Source of the DNA: Baffinella frigidus
Taxonomy: Eukaryota; Cryptophyceae; Cryptomonadales; Baffinellaceae
Assembly (NCBI GenBank): GCA_026770585.1
Contig: MU646364.1
Span: 895,547 to 906,688, forward strand
Direction: 5' to 3'
DNA: 11,142 bases
The notes under the pieces were generated by a model. The model saw nothing but the letters and a program-made list of their open reading frames with translations. It ran no database searches and was not told the DNA's origin. Positions 1-9,700 of the stretch are shown one piece after another. Position 1 is the stretch's first letter, and each line of letters opens with the position of its first letter. Both the position numbers and the translations under genes were made by a program.

Positions 1-63
1 AGGGAGGGAGGGAGGGAGGGAGGGAGGGAGGGAGGATGGGAGGGAGGAAGGGTGGGAGAGCAC
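1..63 (-). repeat. Partial intron with AGGG/GGAGGG purine tract
   Basis: Sequence downstream of donor CAG|GTGCTC, running off the window edge. On the plus strand it is almost pure purine: GGAG tetramers repeated from base 1 to about 36, then AGGAAGGGTGGGAG. It is one of only three introns here with no telomere-like heptamer. The same GGAGGG-type tract reappears in the 438 nt intron at 7223-7660. Confidence 0.8.
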
Positions 64-648
64 CTGCGTGATGGACTTGGTCGTGAAGTCGGCGCGGTCG
101 ACGGTGCCGGGGGTCGTCTCGTTGGGCCCCGTGCTCATCATCTCAGGGTGCATCGTGATGCCGCGGATGGCGACCTCGGGCGCAGGGCCGGCGACGGCGA
201 ACACGTTGCCGTTCTCCACCTCGAAGCTGAAGACTATGTCCTCGTCCTTGGCGACGGTGGCGGCCGTGACCGCGACCAACATGACATGCGTCACCGGGTC
301 GATGGTCGCGGTGTTGGCGATGTTGGCAGACTGCATCACGAGCGCAGTGCCGTTGCCGCCGAAGCCGGTGCCGTTGTAGGCCAGCGCCGGGAAGCCCGTG
401 ATGGCGATGACCGGCGAGCCGCGCGCGTAGAGCGCCACGTTGAGCGAGAGCGTGACCGTGATGGTGTTGGTCAGGCACGGCCCGGTGGTCGACTGCCGGA
501 ACGTCTTGGTGGAGAAGCGCGGCGTCTCGACAAACATGGGCGCCTTGACCCCGATGGCCATGCGCATCGCAGACTCCATGATGGGGATGCCGCGCGCGGC
601 GATCGACACCACCGTCGTGCCGGCCTGCGGCGTCGCGGGGTTGTACAC
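64..648 (-). CDS. Exon 17: end of unit 15 and unit 16
   Basis: 195 codons, phase 0. It opens VYNPATPQAGTTVVS, then IAARGIPIMESAMRMAIGV, and the lead KAPMFVETPRFSTKTFRQ into the anchor STTGPCLTNTITVTLSLNV (492), which has Cys for Gly. VIAITGFPALAYNGTG and DIVFSFEVENGNVFAV follow. It ends ADFTTKSITQ at donor CAG|GTGCTC, exactly at the Q before the next expected anchor, so the gene must continue left of the window with unit 17. Confidence 0.87.
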
Positions 649-655
649 CTGGCCG

Positions 656-717
<62 letters not shown>

Positions 718-3700
718 GGCACAGGGTTTAAGGTTGAGGACCTTGAACTTGAGCACGATGCGCCGGTCGTTCGTGCCCGGCACGCAGCACGATGAGCCTG
801 CTTCAGGGTTTGGGGTTCAGGGTTTGGGGTGTGGGTTTTAGGGCGCGGGGTTCAGGGTTCCACAGGAGGCTACCTATGCGAACAGAATGAAAGGGGGTTT
901 TAGGCTGTTGTAGGGGAAATGGTCACGTGTCGCGCCGCTGAGCGTTGCGACTTGTGTAAAGTCGCTGCTTTTCATCTCAAAATTACCACACAGGTTTACA
1001 ATCGAAATGTATTCTGTTCTTATAGGTAGCCTCGTGCGGTTGAGGGTTGAGGGTTGAGGGTTGAGGGTTTGGGGTTTAGAATTTTCGGTTCTCGGTTTTA
1101 GGGTCGTCGGGGTGTACCGCCTTCCGCGAGGCGAACCGCGTACTTGAACTCGCTCGGCGTGGCCGAGTCCATGAACGTGCCCTTCTCGGCCGTGTCCTGC
1201 AGGTCCGTGAAGAGGCCCGGCGCGTTGACGTTGCCGTTGTTGGCCATCGACTTGACCTGGAACAGCGCGAGCGACTTGCTGCCGTTGACGTGCGGCACCA
1301 TCATGCCGCCCTCGCACCGAGTGCCTGCATTTGCAGTTGAGGGTTTACGGTCAGGGTTGATAGTTTGGGGTTTAGGGTGTAGAGTTGAGCGTTTAGGTTT
1401 TAGGTTTTAGGGTGTAGGGTTTACAGTTGGTGAAATTGGAGCCATCGGTGCAGTTGACCTCGACCAGGGTGCCGTTGCGCTCGGTGCAGTTGCGGGTGTC
1501 GGTGTCGACAACGTCGTCGACGACCGCGTTGTGGATGCGAGAGATGACGATCTCCGAGACAATGACTTCGCCGGTGGGGAGGGTGATGCGCGGGAGCAGC
1601 GGCACGTTGGTCGCGAGGGTGACCGAGAGGGTGTTCTCGGCGAGGGGGTAGGCCATCGACTGGCCGATGTCCTTGACGAGGAAGGCGCCCGGCCACACGG
1701 TCATCGGGCACGAGTCCTCGTCCATGGCGCCGTACACGCCCGTCGGCATCGTCTCCTTCACGTCCATCAGGAACCCGTCCGCGACACCGATCAGGTTGGC
1801 GTTGGAGGAGGTGATGGCCGCCAGGGGCATTGCCTGGTCGTTGTCGTGCGCGGGCCTGCCGGCGAACACCGACGCGATATCCAACATCGCCACGCTGATC
1901 ATCACGTCCGCGCACACCTGCGGCTCCACGGGGTTTGTCACCGTGAAGTTGATGGTGCGGTCCACGCCCGCGCACCCGAAGGCCGTCTTCACCTTCAGCT
2001 TCAGGGCCTTGTCGCAGTCGTCCCAGGAGCCCTTCCCGGGGGTGCCCTCCATGCTCTCGAACATGGCGGAGTCGTCGCCCCCGAGCGCGAGGTCGCCGTT
2101 GGCCGCGACCGCGCCCAGGATGTTGTGGATCGTGATGATTGAGCCGACGTGCAGGTCTGGGTTGAGATTTAGGGTTTAGGGTTTAGGGTTCAGGGTTTAG
2201 GGTTTAGGGTTTAGGGTTTAGGGTTTAGGGTTTAGGGTTCAAGGTTTCAGGGTTTAGGGGGGTAGGGTTTACGGTTTAAAGTTTAGGGTGTAGGGTTAGC
2301 GCGGTACCCGTGTTCGCCCCCACCTTGACGGTGAGCACGTTGCTGTGCCCGGGGTAGGGCGTCGCCTGGAAGATGTCCTTCTTGAGGAACAGCGCGGGGT
2401 GTACGGTGAAGGGTGCCTCGTCGCCAGCCGCGGTGCCGGGGAGAGTCGACAGAGCGCCGGAGTCCATCTTCATGGGCATGAGGTCAATGAGCACGCGATC
2501 ATTGTCGGTGGAAGCGCCGATGTGCACGGGCATGGCCATCTGCTTGGCCACGGGGAAGGGGTTGGGCACCGTGAACGTGACAACGTAGAGGACGCAGGGC
2601 TCGAGGTCCTGGCCCTCCGCGACGCGCAGCACGAGGCTGTTGCTGCGCCACTCGGCCTGGCTCGTCGCGTTGCGATCCACGTCCGTGAAGCGCGCGGCGT
2701 CGCCGCCCGCGAGGGTCAAATTCCGGCCGTTGGCCGCGCCGATGGAGAGCGACGCGTCGAACTTGATCACCACCTTGGCGTGCTCGCGCGCGTAGAGCGG
2801 GATCGACGACTTGAACTCCACCGTGATCGTGTTCTGGCAGCCGGGGTAGGGCGTGGACTGCGACACGTTGGCGACAGTGAAGAGGGCGTTGGAGGACGGG
2901 CCCGAGCACGGGCCCGCGAGCACCTCCATGGGGTCGGTGGGCACGTCGCCGCACGCCATCTGCGGGAGCTTGAGCAGCTCCTTTTCGATCGGGCAGAACC
3001 CCGTGATGCGCAGGTCCAGCCGGGGCGAATTTTTCTGGCAGCCCTCGTTTTCGATTTCGAAAATGACCTGGTTGATGGTCTAGGGTTTAGGGTTTAGGGT
3101 TTAGGGTTTAGGGTTTAGGTTTAGAGTTTAAGGTTTCTTCGGGTTTCGGGTTTCGGGATTAGGGTTCAGGGTTCAGGGTCACCGTGTAGTTCACGCCGGC
3201 ATCGGTGTCGATGGGCGGCTGGAACACAACCGCGCCGGACCCGGCGGCGGTGGTGTAGCGACCCATGACCTCCACGCCGCCCATGGTGACGGCCATGGGC
3301 CCGGGGCGCGTGCGCGTGTCCACGAGGCCCAAGATGGTGATCTCCGGGCGCTGCGCCCGCATCAAGATGGGCACGTTGGTCATGAAGCGGACGGTGATGG
3401 TGTTGTTCTCGAGCGGCCAGGGCGTGGAGTGCTGCACGGTGTTGACCATGAGACGCGGCTCGTAGATCAGGAGCGGCGCCGCGTCGCCGCGCTCCGCCTC
3501 AAAGACGGTGAGGAGCGTGTCCTGGTCGTGGTTCATCAGGCGGCGCGGCACGGACACGGCGTCGTCGCACCCGACCACGAGGTTGCGCGCGCGGATGCAC
3601 ACCGGCTGCCCCGGCTGCGTGCACAGCGGGTTCTTGAGCGTGAACTTGAACGACAGGAACGCCCCGGCCTTCACCTGGTGTAGGGTGTGGGGGTTTAGGG

Positions 3701-6700
3701 TTTAGGGTTTGGGTTTAGGATGGAGGGGGTGGGGGGTGGGGTTTGGGGTTTGGGGTTTGGGGTTTAGGGTTTAGGGTTTAGGGTTTAGGGTTTAGGGTTT
3801 AGGGTTTGAGGTTTAGGGTTTAGGGTTTAGGGCTTATGGCTTAGGGTAGGGTTGAAGGTGAGCGGGGGTACCGTCTTGACAACGAAGAGGGTGAGCGTCT
3901 TGCCGGTGTCGTCCCAGAGGGCGTTGCCGCCCGGCCCCTGGTTCTCGGCGGCGAAGTACATCTCGTCGTCCGTAGTCGAATTGCCCCCCGGCGCGGTATC
4001 GCCATCGAAGAGCGCAATCGCGCCCGGGCGCCCGCCCGTGGTGTTGTCGAGCGCCTCGAGCACCGTGATGGTCACCACCGAGCCCTCGACGAGGTCGAGG
4101 TTGGGCCGGATCGTGACGGAGAGCGTGTTGTTGTCGCCCGGGTAGGGGGTCGACTGGCCGATGTCGCGCACGATGAAGGCGGGCGCGTGGACCTTGAGCG
4201 GCTCGGCGTCGCGCATGACGGCGCCGAAGATGGCCATGTTCTCCGAGCCGACGCCTGTGGCGTCCGTGTCGTTGCCGTCGTGGTCGTACGTGGTGTCGAG
4301 GAGCACGCGGGCGCTGTCCTTGACCATGCGCACGGGCGCGATCGGGATGCCGCTCGCGAAGATCTCGATGAGCGGAGACGGCTGCGCCTCAACGGGGTTT
4401 TTGAGGCGGAACGAGAACACGGCAAGGCCCGCGCCATGGTCCACCACGCGCATCGTGAGCTCGTTGGCATCCTCGCCGCGGAACGTGACGTTGCTGAACT
4501 GCGAGCCGCTCACGTTGTGCAGCTCCACCTCGGGGGGGGGCATGCCCATCTCCGGGCGCGGGAGGCACGCGCCGTCCAGCCCCGCGATCGTGATGTTGGT
4601 CATGCAGTGCACGGTGGGGCCCGCGAGGGGGACGTTGGTCTGGAGCGTGACCGTGATCTCGTTGGAGGCGCCCGGCCACGGGGTCGCCTGCCCGATCGAC
4701 ATCACCGTGAACTCAGCGACGCGCACCACCAGGATGTCCTCGGGCTGCGTCGCCACCTTTTCGGTGATCCCGCACACCGCGGTCGAATCGAGGTCCACGG
4801 TGATGTTGCGCCGCGCGTTCGGCTCCGCGGGGTTGATGAGCGAGAACTTGAGGAACATCTTCTCCATGGGGTTCTGGAGAGTGTCGAACTGCAAATGCAC
4901 CTCGCCAGATGCCTGCGAGAAGTTCGCGTTCGCCATCACATTCCCGATCACCTGCGAGGGGGTTTCAGGTTTAGGGTTTAGGGTTTGGGGTTTAGGGTTT
5001 ATGGTTAAGGGTAAAGGTCTTAGTGTTCAGGGTTTAGGGCTTGGGGTTGAGTGCTTTTACTGCTTTTAGTGCTTTTAGGGGCTTGGGGTTTAGGGTTTCG
5101 GGTTTCGGGTACAGGGTTTGGGGTGAGCGGGCGCTTGGTGTACCGCGATGGGGCCGTCGTGGGTGCGCGAGTCGCGGAAGCCCTTGAGCTTGAGGCGCGT
5201 CCCCGCGGGGATCGGCACGTTGAGCTGCAGCTCCATTGTGATCTCGTTCTCGTGGCAGGGCAGGTCCGTGCTCTGGTTCACGGCCGTCATGACCCAGGCC
5301 GCGCAGCGGAGCTTGAGCGGCTCCGACTCCGCGTCGGCCGCGAGCGAGTCGGGCGGGTTGAGGAGCGACTTGTCGAGGCGCGTCTCGGCGTCGATCGGCG
5401 CGAAGCACTCGGCGTTGGAGTCCACCGTCACTGCCCCGTGCGGGTTGTCGCAGCACCCCGGGTTTTTCACGCCGAACTTCATTGTATAATTTGTGCCTGC
5501 GACGGTTCTGTCCAGGACGGCGACGACGAGCGCGCCGCTGTTCCACGTGCCGGTGGTCGCGAACTTGCCCGCCGGATCGGTGGTCACGGGAACCGGCTCC
5601 GAGGAGTTGACGATGGCGGCGGCAAGGCCGCGGACCGTGATGAGCGTGGCCGCGCTCAGCTCGACGTTGGTCGCGATGTTGACGACGATCGTGTTGTCCG
5701 TCCCGGGGAAGGGCACCTCCTGGTGCACACTCGGGAAGATGAACGACGGCGCCTTCACCTTGAGCGGGTGCAGGTCCCCGGCGATGGCGCGGTAAACGGT
5801 GTCCGAGGGCACCCTGTCGCTCGCCTCCATGGGGACCCACACCGAGGGGTGGTTCGGGCACCCATCGAAGAAGCGAGAAGCGGTGATCTCCACCACCACC
5901 GGTTCCGTGACGCACTTGTTGTTCTGGTTAGGGGTTCAGGGTTGAGGGTTTAGGGTTTGGGGTTTAGGGTTCAGAGTTTATGGTGTAGGGTTCAGGGTTT
6001 AGGGTTTAGAGCGCTTGAAAGGTGTGAGAGACGTTTCAGGGCCTAAACCCTAGGAGAAGGGGGAAAGCAAAAGAAGGAAGGGGGAAGGGGAAAAAACCAG
6101 GAGCGTGAAGTTGAACTCGAGGATGTCCCCGGCGAAGGTGTCGGCGATGATGTCCAGCACGAGCACGCCCGTGCTCCCCGTGAAGAGCGCCGTGCCGCTG
6201 ATGTACGTGGCCGAGGCACCGTCCACCGCGAGCGCCATGCTCGTCGGGGTGGTGGTCACGTCTTGGCTCGAGGTGAGCCCGCGGATCGTGACCTTGCTGG
6301 CGCTGATGAGCCGCACGTCCGTGGCGAACTTGAGCTGGAGGGTGTTGTTCACGTTGGGGTAGGGCGTGGTCTGCTCGATCTTGGCCACGACGAAGTGGGC
6401 CTCGTAGACCAAGAGCGGCTCGGCGTGGCCCTGCATCGCCTGGCCGTAGGTGATGGCCGCGGTGTGCCCGGAGTCGTAGTAGGTGCTGTTGTCGTAGTCC
6501 GACAGCCCGTGGCTGTTGCGCATCGCCGAGGAGAACACCCGGACCGAGTCGCGGTCCATCGCCTGCTTCAGGTTTGGGGTTCAGGCTTGAGGGTTGAGGG
6601 TTGAGGGTTGAGGGTCGAGGGTCGAGGGTCGAGGGTCGAGGGTCGAGGGTCGAGGGTCGAGGGTCGAGGGTCGAGGGTCGAGGGTAGGGTTGAGGATTTA

Positions 6701-9700
6701 GGGACGCGCCTGGCGGGTCAAAGTGGTGCAGACTCCGGCAGCACAGTCCATGCAGGCAGCCTGGTTTAGGGTTTAGGGTTCAGGGTTTAGGGTTTAGGGT
6801 TTAGGGTTTAGGGTTTAGGGTTCAGGGTTTAGGGTTTAGGGTTTAGGGTTTAGGGTTTAGGGTTTAGGGTTTGGGGTCGGCGGGACCTCGATGCGGCTCG
6901 CGCGAACGCACACGGGCGGGGACATCTGCGCGCAGTCGGGGTTCTTGACCGTGAAGGTGAACACCACGACCGTGCCGGGGTCGATCTCAGTCCCGACACG
7001 GAGCGTGAGCTTCTTGGCGTCGAAGTCCCACCCCGCCCTCGAGGCATCGGTGCCGCCACTCATGGTGAACTTCGCCGCGTCGGTCGCGTTGATGGTCACC
7101 TGGCCGGTGTTGCCCACGGCGCCCGCGAGGTTCGAGACCGTGATGAGCGCGTCCACGGTCAGCGGGATGTTGGTCATGAGCGTCACGGTGATGGTGTTCT
7201 CCATGCCGGGGTAGGGAGTGCTCTGTTTTTGAAGGGGGTTTGGTGTCAGTCGACACGCGGGGAGGCCGAAATCACTGTCATTCCCCGATCGACACAACAC
7301 CCGCGTCGTCATTCTCCCTTCAGTCGCTGTCAGTCTCATTGTCAGTGTCCTGCCGCGCTTGGGTCGAACCTTGAGAGGTGAGGGGTAGGGCAGGAGGCAG
7401 AGAGGGTGTACGGGCAAGAGGGAGTGAGGGGAGGGAGGGAGGGCGGGAGGGAGGGCGGGAGGGAGGGCGGGAGGGCAGGAGACAGGCAGGGAGAGAGGGG
7501 TGCAGGGGGGAAGGGAGGGAGAGCAGGAGGGATGGATAGATGGAGGGAGGGAGGGAGGGAGGCAGGGCGGGCGGGCGGGTGGGCGGGAGCAAGTTTTTGG
7601 AGGAGATTCCTGGCCCTGCGGGCACCAAAAAGGTAGGGGGGTCGGGGGGGGTTGTCGCACCTGCGAGATGTCCTTCTGGAGGAACATGGGGCTGAAGACC
7701 TTGAGCGGCGTCCCGTCGCCCGGCGCGAACTTGCAGAGGAGCGAGCCCGCGCAGCCGGCCGTGGGGACAAGAAGAAGGTCCTTGGGCACCGGGACGGGCG
7801 CAATGGGGATGCCCTGGCTTTCGATCATGATGCCTGGGGAGTTCTGCGCCATCACGGGGTTGCGGATCTCGAAGGCGATCTCGTACGCGACGTCGCGGAG
7901 CGTGGTGCCGGCCGGGACGAGCGTCAGGCTGCTCACGTCGATGGGGCGCGCCTCGTGCGGCGCCACAACCCAGGAGCCGACGCCGTTCGTGCCGTCGAGC
8001 GATGAGAAGGCGCCCGCGTCGGGGCCGGCCAGCGTCATGTTGCCGTGCTGCCGATCGCCCGCGAACGTGGTCACCGAGCACGCCCCCTGCAGGTTGCTCA
8101 CCACGATCGTCCTGGTTTCGGGTTTCGGGTTTAGGATTTAGGGTTCAGGGTTTAGGTTTTGGGGTTCAGGGTTTATGTTTCAGGGTTTCGGGTTCGGCGG
8201 GTGTGGGGTGTACGTGCACTCGTTGGGCATCGGCACGTTGGTCGCGATTGTGATGGTGAGGATGTTGGCCGCGCCGGGCCACGGCAGCGTCTGCCCGATC
8301 TGCATCTGCGCCGTGTTGAAGTGCGGCGCCATCACGTGCAGCGGGTCCTTGGTGACGTTGACGTGCGGGACAACGGTGCCGAAGCCCGGGAGGGCGGCGA
8401 GCCAGGCAGCCTGCGTCGACTGCGTGGTGAGCACGTCCTCGGCGAGGTGGAACATGTACTTGCCGTGCATCTCGAGCTTGAGCGTGGCGCCTGTCGTCCG
8501 CGACGTCATCTGGTTCTTCACCGTGAAGCGGAACACGAGCAGGTCGCAGGAGCCCGACGGCGCGGCCGCAGCGAGGTCCAACACCAGCACGCCGGCCGCC
8601 TTTGAGAAGTTGGCGTTGACTCCCGAGGCGGAGGGCAAGTCAATCGTGACGGGGAGCAGCGTCCGCTCCGCGTCGCCGTCGATGGCGATGGCGCCGATGC
8701 TGGTCATGGTGCCCGTGAGGCCGCTGATTGTGGCGGTGGGCGCGCAGAGGGACAGCGGCACGTTGGACGCGATGCGCACCTCCAGCTCGTTCTCCGAGCA
8801 CGGGAAGAAGTTCTTCTGCTCCACATACGAGATGTGCAGCACGGGCGCCACCACCATCAGCGCGCCTGGTGCATGGGTTTAGGGTTTAGGTTTTGAGAAT
8901 TAGTGTTGAGAGTTCAAGGTTCAGGTTCAGGGTTTCGGGTTTCGGGTGTAGGGTTGAGGTTAGGGTTTAGGGTTTAGGGTTTAGGGTTTAGGGTTTAGGG
9001 TGCAGGGTTGCGGTGAGGGTTTAGTGATGAGGGTACCGGCGCCTCCCGCGAGGTCCTCGCGCGCGCCCGCGAACGCCGGAGCGTCGCCCGGCGGCATGAT
9101 CGAGGAGTTGAACGCGCCGCAGCGCCCCTGATCGACGAGCACGGCGTTGTCGGGCGTCACGGCCGAGACCTGCGGGAAGCACATGCCGCTGATGTCGAGC
9201 TTGACGTCGGCCATGTCCTGCGCCGAGGACGGGTTGACCAGGTCGAAGGAGATCGTGTACGCCGACCCGGCAACCGTGTCGCTGATAACCTTGATGACAA
9301 GGTCGCCGGTCTCGAGGTTCCACACGGCGGTGGTGGCGAGCTCGGAGGATGATCCTCCGACGATGGCGAGGGTGTCCGTCGACGCCGGGCCAGCCATGGG
9401 CCGCGCGGTGCTGCCCACTTTGCCCTTGAGGCCCGAGACCGTCACGCTCTGGTTGAGGAACGCCACGAGCGGGACCGAGGTGGAGAACTGGACGGTGAGC
9501 CTGTTGGTGTCGCACGGGTACGCCGAGGCCTGCGTCGGAAATTCACGAGGTCAGTCTCGGTCAAACACCCCGTGAGTCACCGTCAGTCACCTCGTGAGTC
9601 ACATTGTCAGTCACTTTGTCGGTCACCCGCCGTGAGCCACCGTCAGTCACCCTGTCAGCCATCCGGATGGGGTGGGGAGGGGGCGGGCGACCTGCGCGAT

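Noticed and set aside
52-660. Long plus-strand open frame rich in Arg, His, Asp and Gly
   Set aside because: It is antisense to exon 17, whose codons end almost always in G or C. It has no domain character and runs into the intron repeat. The minus-strand frame fits the repeat family.
866-1033. An additional exon inside the 320 nt intron
   Set aside because: The island is AT-richer, has terminal inverted repeats and shows no similarity to the protein repeat. Joining 1118 to 797 already preserves phase and restores Gly.
2157-2307. A chromosome end (true telomere)
   Set aside because: Arrays are short, occur in many introns and are flanked by coding exons in a continuous frame on both sides, so they are interstitial.
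3068-3079. Acceptor at TAG 3080, adding residues TINQ to exon 13
   Set aside because: All other acceptors are CAG, and the CAG at 3070-3068 gives NYT-VIFEIENEGC, which aligns without a gap to NYT-MKFGVKNPGC. The TAG site would insert four residues.
4161-5069. 302-residue plus-strand open frame
   Set aside because: It lies antisense to exon 11, which holds two full anchors on the minus strand, and reads through the heptamer intron. Open antisense frames are expected in such GC-rich coding sequence.
6857-8104. Treating 8104-6857 as a single uninterrupted exon
   Set aside because: The middle 438 nt give a low-complexity Pro/Leu stretch unlike any other unit. Excising it at CAG|GT and CAG| rebuilds the exact KDISQ-STPYPG consensus. 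Retention is kept as a finding.
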